Positions 8,885-15,497 of a DNA stretch of 34,398 bases are shown here, in pieces. The DNA comes from Microbacteriaceae bacterium. GTDB lineage: Bacteria; Actinomycetota; Actinomycetes; Actinomycetales; Microbacteriaceae. Position 1 is the first letter of the stretch. Every line of letters starts with the position of its first letter. The notes beneath the pieces were generated by a model. The model was not told the origin of the DNA, searched no databases, and saw only the letters and a program-made list of their open reading frames with translations. Made by a program: the position numbers and the translations under genes. The stretch lies in assembly GCA_024645175.1 (NCBI GenBank), contig JAHEGB010000010.1, forward strand, positions 1 through 34,398, given 5' to 3'.

Positions 8885-8920
8885 AGCGGGGCCGAAGTCG
8901 ACGTCGGTCCCGCTTTCTTC
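8885..8920 (+). terminator. Intrinsic terminator after the small-peptide gene
   Basis: AGCGGGGCCGA (8885-8895) pairs with TCGGTCCCGCT (8904-8914) through 11 pairs including one G-U, with an 8-base loop. A T-rich tail (TTTCTTC) follows. It lies 35 bp after the peptide stop and before the SDR operator. Confidence 0.6.
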
Positions 8921-8931
8921 TGCCCCTCGAA

Positions 8932-8956
8932 GTTAGGTAATCATTAGTTGCCTAAC
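8932..8956. promoter_or_regulatory. Inverted-repeat operator upstream of the SDR gene
   Basis: GTTAGGTAA (8932-8940) and TTGCCTAAC (8948-8956) are inverted repeats with one mismatch around a 7-bp centre. Inside is a smaller dyad, TAATCATTA (8938-8946). The right arm contains a -35-like TTGCCT (8948-8953), 17 bp from TAGTCT at 8971-8976. A dimeric repressor of TetR or MarR type would block this promoter; the regulator is not identified. Confidence 0.5.
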
Positions 8957-8970
8957 GACTTTTGCAGGCG

Positions 8971-8996
8971 TAGTCTGCGCATGTAGACCTAGGAGG
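8971..8996 (+). promoter_or_regulatory. -10 box (TAGTCT) and Shine-Dalgarno (AGGAGG) of the SDR gene
   Basis: TAGTCT at 8971-8976 is a TANNNT-type -10. AGGAGG at 8991-8996 stands five bases before the GTG at 9002, which fixes the start codon. Unlike several neighbours this gene has a leader. Confidence 0.5.
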
Positions 8997-9001
8997 CCAC
9001 C

Positions 9002-9805
9002 GTGAAGGTGAATGGAAAAGTTGTAGTTGTTACTGGTGCAGGCAGTGGCATGGGGCGCGAACTAACTCTTGAGCTGGTGCGCCGAGGTGCTCGCGTTGCC
9101 GCCATCGACATGCGCAAAGCCACTCTCGATGAAACCAAGTTGCTTGCAACCGCCATCGGCGGAACAGTCGAGACTTTCGTTGTCGACATCACCGACGCGG
9201 TCAAGGTCGCAAAACTGCCGGCAGACATCACCAAGAAGCTCGGTGCCGTTGATGCGCTAATCAACAACGCCGGAATCATTCAGCCATTCGTCAAGATCAA
9301 CGAACTTTCGCTCGAATCGGCCGCTCACGTGATGAACGTGAACTTTACTGGCCCGCTGATGTTGGTCAAGGCTTTCTTGCCCGGATTGCTTGCTCGCGAA
9401 GAAGCACACATCTTGAACGTGTCATCTATGGGTGCCTATGCCCCGGTTCCGGGTCAGAGCGTTTATGGTGCATCGAAGGCGGCAGTCAAACTCTTTACCG
9501 AGGGGCTGCGCTCTGAACTCATGGATACCAGGGTCGGCGTAACCATCGTGTTTCCGGGAGCGATCTCAACGAACATTGCACAGAACTCTGGAATGGCTAT
9601 TCCGGCAGGTGCTGAACAAGCTGAGAGTCAGTTCAAGCAGACCGCAGCTGACGTTGCCGCCAGGGCCATGGTCGACGCGATTGAGAACAACAAACCGAGA
9701 ATCACCATCGGCTCAGATGCAACCATGATGGATCGCCTAAGCCGCTTGAACCCGGTGATGGCAGCGAACATCATCTATAAGCAGATGAAGAGCTTGCTAG
9801 GCTAA
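9002..9805 (+). CDS. Short-chain dehydrogenase/reductase
   Basis: A 267-residue classical SDR. The NAD(P)-binding motif TGAGSGMG is at residues 11-18, the NNAG motif at 88-91, and the catalytic Ser-Tyr-Lys set is S142, Y155 and K159 in 'NVSS...YGASK'. The substrate is unknown; the C-terminal region ([21 protein letters not shown]) is typical of SDRs annotated as generic oxidoreductases acting on hydrophobic alcohols or ketones. GTG 9002 is supported by AGGAGG. An inverted-repeat operator overlaps the promoter, so expression is probably inducible. The gene ends convergently with the phnA-like gene, with a four-base stop overlap (CTAA 9802-9805). Confidence 0.92.
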   Translation: MKVNGKVVVVTGAGSGMGRELTLELVRRGARVAAIDMRKATLDETKLLATAIGGTVETFVVDITDAVKVAKLPADITKKLGAVDALINNAGIIQPFVKINELSLESAAHVMNVNFTGPLMLVKAFLPGLLAREEAHILNVSSMGAYAPVPGQSVYGASKAAVKLFTEGLRSELMDTRVGVTIVFPGAISTNIAQNSGMAIPAGAEQAESQFKQTAADVAARAMVDAIENNKPRITIGSDATMMDRLSRLNPVMAANIIYKQMKSLLG

Positions 9806-10158
9806 AGAACTTTCTTTACAACGCTCGACTTCAACATAATCGAGCCAAAGCCATCGACCTTTGCGTCAATGTCGTGACCGTCAGCACCATTGACCAAGCG
9901 AATGTTGCGCACCTTTGTGCCAACCTTGATTGAGCTCGAACTGCCCTTGACCTTAAGGTCTTTCACAATCGTCACGGTGTCACCATCGGCGAGCACGTTG
10001 CCGACGGAATCCTTGATTTCTTTTGAGCTTTCAGCTTGCTCTTCAGCGGCTTCAGACTGCTGCCACTCGTGAGCGCACTCCGGGCAGACAAGCAGAGCAC
10101 CCATTTCATAGGTGTATTCACAAGCGCACAGCGGGCACGCAGGCAGTTGGTCGCTCAA
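9802..10158 (-). CDS. PhnA-type zinc-ribbon protein
   Basis: A 118-residue protein matching the YjdM/PhnA family (E. coli ~111 aa). The N-terminal zinc ribbon has C8-x2-C11 and C25-x2-C28 (ACPLC, VCPEC), followed by an acidic linker and the family core '[17 protein letters not shown]' and '[10 protein letters not shown]'. The true cellular role of this family is poorly known; despite the PhnA name it does not itself degrade phosphonates. I choose TTG 10158-10156 because it gives the family N-terminus (MSDQLPACP) and sits four bases after the terC stop. The open frame extends further upstream into terC, which is less likely. It is probably co-transcribed with terC. Confidence 0.85.
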   Translation of the reverse strand: MSDQLPACPLCACEYTYEMGALLVCPECAHEWQQSEAAEEQAESSKEIKDSVGNVLADGDTVTIVKDLKVKGSSSSIKVGTKVRNIRLVNGADGHDIDAKVDGFGSIMLKSSVVKKVL

Positions 10159-10162
10159 ACGG

Positions 10163-11146
10163 TTAGCTCTTGTTTTTGCTCTTGCGGCGAGCTGAGATGA
10201 GGCTGGCCGCTGCAGAAATAACAATCGAACCAACAATCACCATAAGAGAGGTGTCGGTGCTGATCTCAGGTGCCCAGTAAATGTGCTTGCCGCCGTTGAT
10301 GAACGGAAGCTCATTTACGTGCATTGCGTGAGAGACGAGTTTGAAGCCGATGAAACCAAGGATGAATGCAATTCCGTACTTGAGGTATTCGAGTTTGTCG
10401 AGAAGACCACCCAGCAAGAAGTAGAGCTGGCGCAGACCCATGAGCGCAAACACGTTAGCTGTAAACACGATGAACGGGTCTGTCGTGATTCCGAAGATTG
10501 CCGGAATCGAGTCGAACGCGAACATCACGTCGGTTGCCGCAATCGCAATGAATACGACAAGCATCGGGGTGAACATCTTGCGACCATTTTGAACGGTGCG
10601 AATCTTGGCGCCGTCGTAGTCTTTCGAAACTTCGATTCTCTTGCGAAGCCAGACAATCAGTTTGCTCTCTGATTCTTCTTCGTCTTTGTGAGATCTAAAC
10701 GCCTGGTGCCATGCGGTGTAAAGCAAGAAAGCGCCGAAAACATAGAAGATTGCGCTAAACGATTCGATCAGCGCCGCACCAACCGCAATGAAGATTCCGC
10801 GAAGAATTAGCGCAAGCACAACACCAACCATCAACACCTCTTGCTGGTACTTCTTGGGCACCGCGAAGCGAGTCATGATGATTACGAAAACGAAGAGGTT
10901 ATCGAGGCTGAGGCTGTATTCGGTCAACCATCCGGCAAAGAACTCTGTCGCCTTAGTTGCTCCGAAGAGATTCCAGAGCACAAAACCGAAGGCCACTGCT
11001 AATGCAGCGTAGAAAAGCACCCAGAGGGTCGATTCTTTTGCACTCGGAATGTGAGGGCGCTTGAAGATCAGAAGCACGTCTGCAAGCAAAATGCCCGTCA
11101 GAACTACCATCGAGATGATTTCAAAGGACAAGTAAGCAGAGTTCAT
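10163..11146 (-). CDS. TerC/Alx-family integral membrane protein
   Basis: A 327-residue polytopic membrane protein of the TerC family, with about eight or nine hydrophobic helices. The family's acidic membrane motifs are present: 'SLDNLFVF' in an early helix and '[11 protein letters not shown]' in the middle. A charged cytoplasmic loop ([11 protein letters not shown]) separates two halves. Relatives (Alx, YkoY) export manganese or support metallation of secreted proteins; others are tied to tellurite resistance. Which applies here is not decided. The ATG at 11146 follows a TAGACT box. There is no room upstream (29 bp) for a yybP-ykoY manganese riboswitch, which controls many relatives. The phnA-like gene follows in the same transcript. 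Confidence 0.9.
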   Translation of the reverse strand: MNSAYLSFEIISMVVLTGILLADVLLIFKRPHIPSAKESTLWVLFYAALAVAFGFVLWNLFGATKATEFFAGWLTEYSLSLDNLFVFVIIMTRFAVPKKYQQEVLMVGVVLALILRGIFIAVGAALIESFSAIFYVFGAFLLYTAWHQAFRSHKDEEESESKLIVWLRKRIEVSKDYDGAKIRTVQNGRKMFTPMLVVFIAIAATDVMFAFDSIPAIFGITTDPFIVFTANVFALMGLRQLYFLLGGLLDKLEYLKYGIAFILGFIGFKLVSHAMHVNELPFINGGKHIYWAPEISTDTSLMVIVGSIVISAAASLISARRKSKNKS

Positions 11147-11155
11147 AATGCCTTA

Positions 11156-11161
11156 AGTCTA
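11156..11161 (-). promoter_or_regulatory. -10 box (TAGACT) of terC
   Basis: On the minus strand TAGACT ends nine bases before the terC ATG (11146-11144), in the 29-bp gap after the aminotransferase stop. It would give a leader of only a few bases. The gene could alternatively be read through from the aminotransferase. Confidence 0.4.
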
Positions 11162-11175
11162 AGTTGAGAATCGGG

Positions 11176-12531
11176 TTAGCGCCCGACTAATTCACTGATC
11201 GCAGCCTCGAAAACCTCGTGGTGAGCATCGACATCGGCCTTTGTGGTGGTTGGGCACATCAGAGCCATGTTGTGAAACGGAGTCAGCAGAATGCCGCGGT
11301 TCGCAAGGTAGAGGTGCAAGAAGTCCTCTAGTTCGGCATCTGCCGACTCATAGGCTGCCGTTCCGGTAATCGGATACGGCTTGGCGAAGCGATATTCAGC
11401 TCTTGTTCCAAGCTGGTTGATAGCCCAAGGAAGGTCGTACTTCTCGAATAGGGCGTTCACACCGTCGGTGAAATAGGTAGCCAGGTCGATCATCTTCGCG
11501 AAAGCTTCTTCGGTCAGAACGTGCTCGAGGGTTGCTCGCATAGCAGCGACTGAAAGCGGGTTTCCGGCAAGTGTGCCGCCAACGCCGCCCATATCTACCA
11601 AGTCGAGGTCGGTTCGAGCCAATACCTTTTCTGCGAATTCAGCGCTCAGGCCGTAGGTTCCAGTTGGGATTCCCCCGGCAATTGCTTTTCCAATTACAAA
11701 GACATCTGGTTCAAGACCATCGCGCTTGGTCATGCCTCCATAGCCAGCAGAGAACGTGTGAGTCTCGTCGATGATCAGCAACGCGTCATACTTGCGAGTC
11801 AGTTCGCGAACGCCCGCGAGATATCCAGGTTCAGGCAAAACGATTCCGATGTTAGTCATCGCCGGTTCCATCAGCACAGCAGCAACATCGCCACGCTTTA
11901 GTTGGCGCTCTAGACCTTCGAGGTCGTTGAACTCAGCAACGCGCGAGGTCTCGGTGACATCAACAGGCGAACCTACGTTGCCTGGGCGGCTCATGCCTTC
12001 ACCGTCTGGGCCAACGACGATTAGCGCTTCGTCGACTGATCCGTGATAGCAGTATGCGTTGAATAAAATCTTTGGCTTGCCGGTAATTGCGCGAACCAAA
12101 CGAATTGCCCAGCGGTTTGCGTCGGTGGCTGTTAGCGAGAAGCTCCACTTGGCCATGCCGAAACGCTCGCTCAAGTTTGCTGCAACCCATTCGGCGTCTT
12201 CGGTCGGCAACATAGTTGTCAAACCACCCTGGTGCTTGATGCGCTTTTCAATTGCTTCGACTACGACTGGGTTTGAGTGACCCGCCATTGCTCCGGTGTC
12301 GCCAAGGGCAAAGTCGATGTATTCGTTTCCGTCGATGTCCCAGATGCGATTGCCGACTGCCTTGTCGAAGTAGACCGGAAAACCACCGGCCTTCTTGTTC
12401 ATCCATGTCATCGGAACACGGCCGAATAGGTGATCGGCTTTTTCATAGGCTGCGCGCGACTTTGGGTTGCGCTCGGCGAAGGTAGAAAGTTCGCGCTGGT
12501 TTAGCTTGGCTAGTCTGTCGCGATTAATCAC
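11176..12531 (-). CDS. Class III (GSA-like) PLP aminotransferase
   Basis: A 451-residue fold-type I, class III aminotransferase. The Schiff-base lysine is K282 in 'VIGKAIAGGIPTG' and the pyridine-N aspartate is D255 in 'IIDETHTF'. The phosphate-binding segment reads LTATDANRW instead of the N-[SG]-G-[TS]-E-A seen in hemL-type glutamate-1-semialdehyde aminomutases. It is therefore probably not HemL but a related transaminase; its substrate is not recognisable. GTG 12531-12529 is supported by GAGGAG upstream. A TATCCT at 12600-12595 is a possible -10. A hydrophobic 39-codon ORF lies on the same strand about 195 bp upstream. terC and the phnA-like gene follow on the same strand. Confidence 0.85.
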   Translation of the reverse strand: MINRDRLAKLNQRELSTFAERNPKSRAAYEKADHLFGRVPMTWMNKKAGGFPVYFDKAVGNRIWDIDGNEYIDFALGDTGAMAGHSNPVVVEAIEKRIKHQGGLTTMLPTEDAEWVAANLSERFGMAKWSFSLTATDANRWAIRLVRAITGKPKILFNAYCYHGSVDEALIVVGPDGEGMSRPGNVGSPVDVTETSRVAEFNDLEGLERQLKRGDVAAVLMEPAMTNIGIVLPEPGYLAGVRELTRKYDALLIIDETHTFSAGYGGMTKRDGLEPDVFVIGKAIAGGIPTGTYGLSAEFAEKVLARTDLDLVDMGGVGGTLAGNPLSVAAMRATLEHVLTEEAFAKMIDLATYFTDGVNALFEKYDLPWAINQLGTRAEYRFAKPYPITGTAAYESADAELEDFLHLYLANRGILLTPFHNMALMCPTTTKADVDAHHEVFEAAISELVGR

Positions 12532-12639
12532 GGATGGCTCCTCGGGTGGGTCCCCCGCCGCGGCATCTTCGCCCGGCTACTGCCCGAATCCAAGAGGATA
12601 TTCAGTCTCTATTTTTACACTTTTGGCGGCGTTTTCGAC

Positions 12640-12669
12640 TTGCGTTCGAGGTATTGGCCCATGTAATAC
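12640..12669 (+). promoter_or_regulatory. Possible plus-strand promoter opposing the small hydrophobic ORF
   Basis: TTGCGT (12640-12645) and TAATAC (12664-12669) are 18 bp apart. A transcript from here would start near 12676 and run antisense across the 12727-12846 ORF. No credible plus-strand gene follows before the DoxX-like gene at 13029. Confidence 0.3.
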
Positions 12670-12726
12670 TGAGTGCAAGAAACGCCCGAGTGGTTTGGGG
12701 AAACGCGAGCTCGGACGACTCCGCTA

Positions 12727-12846
12727 TTAGTTCAGAAGCTGAATCAGCCAAAGAATTAGCAGCTGTATTGCGTTATTCGTTGTTGTGATGGCGCTAAGCA
12801 CGATGCTTGGCGTCATCCAACGTCGAACGATTACGAGAATCTTCAC
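12727..12846 (-). CDS. 39-codon hydrophobic small ORF with perfect Shine-Dalgarno
   Basis: From GTG 12846-12844 to TAA 12729-12727. The ribosome binding site AGGAGGTGAT (12860-12851) is a full-length match to the 16S anti-SD, with about eight bases from its core to GTG, which is hard to dismiss as chance. The peptide starts MKILVIVRRW, continues MTPSIVLSAI and ends LLILWLIQLLN, so it is almost entirely hydrophobic with two arginines. A membrane-inserted micropeptide is likely. An 11-base inverted repeat would pair the ribosome binding site with an upstream segment, and a plus-strand promoter could make antisense RNA. This resembles type I toxin loci, but a leader peptide for the downstream aminotransferase gene is also possible. 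Size and isolation keep confidence moderate. Confidence 0.45.
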   Translation of the reverse strand: MKILVIVRRWMTPSIVLSAITTTNNAIQLLILWLIQLLN

Positions 12847-12847
12847 G

Positions 12848-12930
12848 CAAATCACCTCCTATCGCTTCCCGGGGGAAGTCAACGACGGCCAAGCTGTTGA
12901 TCTCCCGAGCCCAAACCTCAGAGGTGATTT
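12848..12930 (-). promoter_or_regulatory. Inverted repeat able to sequester the ribosome binding site
   Basis: CAAATCACCTC (12848-12858) and GAGGTGATTTG (12920-12930) are perfect inverted repeats of 11 bp, 61 bp apart. In the minus-strand transcript the downstream arm contains the GAGGTGAT of the ribosome binding site of the 39-codon ORF, so pairing would block its translation. Between the arms is a smaller dyad, CTTCCC-GG-GGGAAG, at about 12864-12877. Confidence 0.5.
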
Positions 12931-13016
12931 GAAAAAACTAAGAGACCGAGTGCCCTTGATGTGGTCGGGCTGGTTTTCTGTTGAAAAGTTTTGAAACTTC
13001 AATTGCTGTGCAGTGA

Positions 13017-13022
13017 TACCTT
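13017..13022 (+). promoter_or_regulatory. -10 box (TACCTT) of the DoxX-like gene
   Basis: TACCTT ends six bases before ATG 13029, the geometry seen for other genes here. A short dyad TTGAA-AC-TTCAA (12991-13002) lies upstream, where a regulator could bind. This favours ATG 13029 over the in-frame GTG at 13023. Confidence 0.4.
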
Positions 13023-13028
13023 GTGGCC

Positions 13029-13457
13029 ATGAACCTAATCAGGAACGCCGCGCGAATTCTTCTTGGAGCAGCTCTGGTTTTTGCCGGCACCGGCCACCTC
13101 ACATTTGCGCGGAGCGAGTTCACCGCTCAGGTTCCGCCGTGGTTGCCGCTTGACCCAGACTTCGTTGTTCTTGCTTCGGGCGTTGTCGAAATAGCTCTTG
13201 GATGCGCGTTGATTCTTCTCAAATCACGACGCAAATCGGCCGGGGTGCTGACGGCACTATTCTTCATCGCCATTTTTCCGGGCAACATCGCCCAGTTTCT
13301 AGAGCACAGGGATGCCTTCGGGCTCAACACCGATCAGGCGCGAGCGATTAGATTGCTCTTTCAACCACTGCTAGTGCTTTGGGCTCTCTGGAGCACGGGA
13401 GCTCTTCCTTGGCGCCCTCGGCAGGAATCGAACCCGAAAAGCGCAAAAGCGCTTTGA
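13029..13457 (+). CDS. DoxX-like small membrane protein
   Basis: A 142-residue protein with about four hydrophobic segments (ILLGAALVFAGTGHL, LASGVVEIALGCALIL, VLTALFFIAIFPGNIAQF, LLFQPLLVLWALWS). The pattern and the 'FAGTGHLTF' and 'FPGNIAQ' motifs match DoxX-like membrane proteins, a family with few defined functions, sometimes linked to redox and thiol stress. The last ~10 residues (PRQESNPKSAKAL) are not family-like: they are encoded by a 23-bp copy of the neighbouring tRNA-Arg 3' end and an adjacent hairpin, so the C-terminus appears to have been replaced or extended. ATG 13029 is chosen from the TACCTT box; GTG 13023 adds only two residues. Confidence 0.75.
   Translation: MNLIRNAARILLGAALVFAGTGHLTFARSEFTAQVPPWLPLDPDFVVLASGVVEIALGCALILLKSRRKSAGVLTALFFIAIFPGNIAQFLEHRDAFGLNTDQARAIRLLFQPLLVLWALWSTGALPWRPRQESNPKSAKAL
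13412..13434. repeat. 23-bp duplicate of the tRNA-Arg 3' end (att-like)
   Basis: The 23 bases here are identical to 13500-13522, which include the 3' acceptor arm and part of the T-arm of tRNA-Arg, offset by 88 bp in the same orientation. A direct repeat of a tRNA 3' end is the usual footprint of tyrosine-integrase attachment. Here only 65 bp lie between the copies, so at most a remnant remains. Confidence 0.55.
13438..13455 (-). terminator. Hairpin between the DoxX-like gene and tRNA-Arg
   Basis: AAAGCGC (13438-13444) and GCGCTTT (13449-13455) pair perfectly around AAAA. On the minus strand it reads GCGC followed by TTTT, so it could terminate the tRNA-Arg transcript. It also overlaps the last codons of the convergent DoxX-like gene. 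The T-run is short, so strength is uncertain. Confidence 0.4.
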
Positions 13458-13500
13458 GCCCAATTAACTTGAGCACTAAGAATTTCTTGTGCGGTGCGAG

Positions 13501-13573
13501 CGCCCTCGGCAGGAATCGAACCTGCGACCAAGAGATTAGAAGGCTCTTGCTCTATCCACTGAGCTACGAGGGC
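13501..13573 (-). tRNA. tRNA-Arg (anticodon TCT)
   Basis: The minus strand reads GCCCTCG at the 5' end, pairing with CGAGGGC at the 3' end, then discriminator G. The D-arm (GCTC..GAGC), anticodon loop CTTCTAA with anticodon TCT, and T-arm GCAGG-TTCGATT-CCTGC are all clear. The gene is 73 nt with no encoded CCA. The last pair of the anticodon stem is a C-T mismatch. It reads AGA codons. The 3' end is duplicated at 13412-13434. Confidence 0.93.
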
Positions 13574-13662
13574 ATGGCTGCTTCAAGCCGTGCCAAGTTT
13601 ATCGAAGTCAACGAGTATGAGGTATTAGGATTTTTTGAAATTCGAAATTATGGGGTCACTGA

Positions 13663-14475
13663 ATGAAATCTTCAAGGACAATTCTTTTTGCAACTGCGGC
13701 AATTCTTAGTGCGCTCTTTGGAGTCAGCTCAATGGCTAACAGTGCCTCGACGGGGATAGCTGTTTGTGTATCAAAGAGCGATGGAAATCTTCGCAAAATG
13801 ATTGGAAAATCTTGCAAGTCCTCCGAAATCAAAGAAACATGGATGACCAGGGGGGAACCCGGAATCCAAGGCCCGGTAGGAGTGCGAGGAATTCAAGGAC
13901 CCGCCGGAATCAATGCAACCCTGCCTACGTCGGCAACATTGCACATTTTTGACGGTCAAGGAAATGATTTGGGAGTTAAATTTCCAGAAATAAACCCATG
14001 TTTCTACGACTCTTCCTTGGTGTCGCAGACCTGTTTGTCTCCGTGGGACGGATCAATTCTTCCTTGGAATCTTGAAGGAGATACTCCGGTTTACTTCAGT
14101 CAGGCAAACTGCACTGGGGACTTGCTGGCAAACACCTCTGTAACCCCACCTTTTCCAACTAAGTATGCCGCTGTCAAAAATCACGTTGGAACAACCTGGA
14201 CGGCTGGCTATCAGTACTTTTCATTCTTGAATGGCCAGTTGCAAGTACCGCAGTCAGTCCTTTGGGATGTGGCCGGAGGTTCGGCGGGAACAGTGAATTC
14301 ACATATTGTCTGCGTTGCCTACGCACCTGGTGGGCATCTTCCAGATACAGACAACGTATATGGTGGAGCAACACTCACGCCAACAATGGAATCTGGAACC
14401 TGGCATACTTATCGAGCACTTCAGGCTCTCCCACAATTCGCGGTCCCACTAACTTTTAGAACGGTCTTTAACTGA
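13663..14475 (+). CDS. Secreted protein with a short collagen-like stretch
   Basis: A 270-residue protein. Residues 1-28 are a signal peptide (basic start, core ILFATAAILSALFGV, likely cleavage near ANSAS). Residues 31-62 (GIAVCVSKSDGNLRKMIGK..C....I.ETW) match a small two-cysteine module that commonly precedes collagen-like repeats in actinobacterial secreted proteins. Residues 64-84 are seven Gly-X-Y triplets (GEPGIQGPVGVRGIQGPAG). The remaining ~185 residues have several cysteines and aromatic residues and no recognised domain; it may be a trimeric surface or extracellular protein. Codons look A/T-richer than neighbouring metabolic genes, suggesting recent acquisition next to a tRNA. ATG 13663 has only a weak upstream GGGG. 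Confidence 0.7.
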   Translation: MKSSRTILFATAAILSALFGVSSMANSASTGIAVCVSKSDGNLRKMIGKSCKSSEIKETWMTRGEPGIQGPVGVRGIQGPAGINATLPTSATLHIFDGQGNDLGVKFPEINPCFYDSSLVSQTCLSPWDGSILPWNLEGDTPVYFSQANCTGDLLANTSVTPPFPTKYAAVKNHVGTTWTAGYQYFSFLNGQLQVPQSVLWDVAGGSAGTVNSHIVCVAYAPGGHLPDTDNVYGGATLTPTMESGTWHTYRALQALPQFAVPLTFRTVFN

Positions 14476-14479
14476 CGAC

Positions 14480-14485
14480 TATCCT
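14480..14485 (+). promoter_or_regulatory. -10 box (TATCCT) of the second aldo/keto reductase gene
   Basis: TATCCT ends six bases before ATG 14492 and lies in the 16-bp gap after the collagen-like gene. Leaderless geometry as at 4012 and 6457; no Shine-Dalgarno is visible. Confidence 0.45.
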
Positions 14486-14491
14486 TAGCAA

Positions 14492-15415
14492 ATGACTCTT
14501 CGCACTCTTGCCAAAACTGACCTCGTAATCTCTGACCTTTGCCTCGGCGGAAACGTGTTCGGCTGGAGCGCCGACGAACGCCAGAGCCACGACGTGCTGA
14601 ATGTTTTCACTGAGCTCGGCGGCAACTTCATCGACACCGCAGACGTCTATAGCGAGTGGGGCGACGGCCACGTTGGCGGCGAGAGCGAATCGGTCATCGG
14701 AACCTGGCTGAAGAGCCGCGGCAACAGCGACGAAGTTGTGATCGCGACAAAGGTTGCCAAGTTGAGCACACGACCAGGCCTGAGCCGAGCCAACATTATT
14801 GCGGCTTGCGACGATTCGCTTAAGCGTCTTCAGCGCGACCATATCGACCTTTACTACGCCCACGAAGACGACGCCACTACCCCACTCGAAGAGACACTGG
14901 CCGCGTTCACCGAATTGCAGAAAATTGGCAAGATTCGTTTTGCCGCAGCAAGCAACTACTCCGGCGCACGCCTGCTCGAGGCGGCAAGCATTTCAAAGCA
15001 AAACAACCTGACCGAGTATGTTGCGCTGCAGAATCACTACAACCTGCTTGAGCGCGAAGAATACGAGCGCGACAGCGTGCCTGCGCTGAAAGTGCTTGGC
15101 ATTGAAGGTTTGCCATACTTTGGTTTGGCCAGGGGCTTCTTGTCTGGAAAGTACCGCGAAGGCGTTTCAGTTGAATCAGTTCGTGCCGGTGGCGTAACTA
15201 AATACACCAATGACCACGGATGGGCCGTGCTCGCCAAACTAGATCGCTTGGCAAACCACCACTCGGTTAGCCTCTCAGCCATCGCCCTGGCTTGGTTGCG
15301 TCAGCAGCCAACCGTCGCTGCACCTATTGCTAGTGCCAGAACGGTTGAGCAGTTGCGCGAAATCATGGTTTCGGTGACCCTTAGCCCAGAAGAAATGGCG
15401 TTCTTGAAGGCCTAG
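14492..15415 (+). CDS. Aldo/keto reductase
   Basis: A 307-residue aldo/keto reductase, equal in length to the one at 6469 but clearly different in sequence. The tetrad is D48 and Y53 in FIDTADVY, K87 in IATKVAK and H124 in YYAHEDD. The 'ASNYSG' strand and the C-terminal 'SARTVEQLREI' cofactor segment are present. The 'R.LG.TDL.IS.LCLG' start and 'WLKSRG' motif match the large bacterial group related to voltage-gated potassium channel beta subunits and YghZ/YdhF-type reductases. The substrate is unknown. It is a single gene with its own promoter, ending 82 bp before the RND gene. Confidence 0.9.
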   Translation: MTLRTLAKTDLVISDLCLGGNVFGWSADERQSHDVLNVFTELGGNFIDTADVYSEWGDGHVGGESESVIGTWLKSRGNSDEVVIATKVAKLSTRPGLSRANIIAACDDSLKRLQRDHIDLYYAHEDDATTPLEETLAAFTELQKIGKIRFAAASNYSGARLLEAASISKQNNLTEYVALQNHYNLLEREEYERDSVPALKVLGIEGLPYFGLARGFLSGKYREGVSVESVRAGGVTKYTNDHGWAVLAKLDRLANHHSVSLSAIALAWLRQQPTVAAPIASARTVEQLREIMVSVTLSPEEMAFLKA

Positions 15416-15455
15416 GAGTTGCCTGAGAGCGGAATAGCCCGAAAGTCCAGACGGT

Positions 15456-15492
15456 TAGGCTAAGTAAGGCCGTTAGCCGTCAAATCAGAGGA
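15456..15492 (+). promoter_or_regulatory. -10 box (TAGGCT) and Shine-Dalgarno (AGAGGA) of the RND gene
   Basis: TAGGCT at 15456-15461 would start a transcript near 15468, giving about a 30-base leader. AGAGGA at 15487-15492 stands five bases before GTG 15498. This is a conventional leadered start. Confidence 0.45.
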
Positions 15493-15497
15493 CATCC

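Noticed and set aside
10159-10236. N-terminal extension of the phnA-like frame into terC
   Set aside because: The extra 26 residues ([13 protein letters not shown]...) are not family-like, while TTG 10158 gives the known PhnA N-terminus just after the terC stop.
11147-11175. Manganese (yybP-ykoY) riboswitch upstream of terC
   Set aside because: Expected for some TerC-family genes, but only 29 bp separate terC from the preceding gene, too short for the aptamer.
12534-12788. 84-codon plus-strand ORF upstream of the aminotransferase
   Set aside because: No start signal, and it begins in the aminotransferase leader. A TAATAC promoter lies inside it, so it is not a coherent gene.
12785-12994. 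69-codon plus-strand ORF in the 12.5-13.0 kb gap
   Set aside because: No ribosome binding site or leaderless box fits, composition is not protein-like, and it overlaps the better supported minus-strand ORF and its inverted repeat.
13379-13666. 95-codon plus-strand ORF spanning tRNA-Arg
   Set aside because: Its middle (GRNRTCDQEIRRLLLYPLSYEG) is the well-known spurious translation of an antisense tRNA gene.
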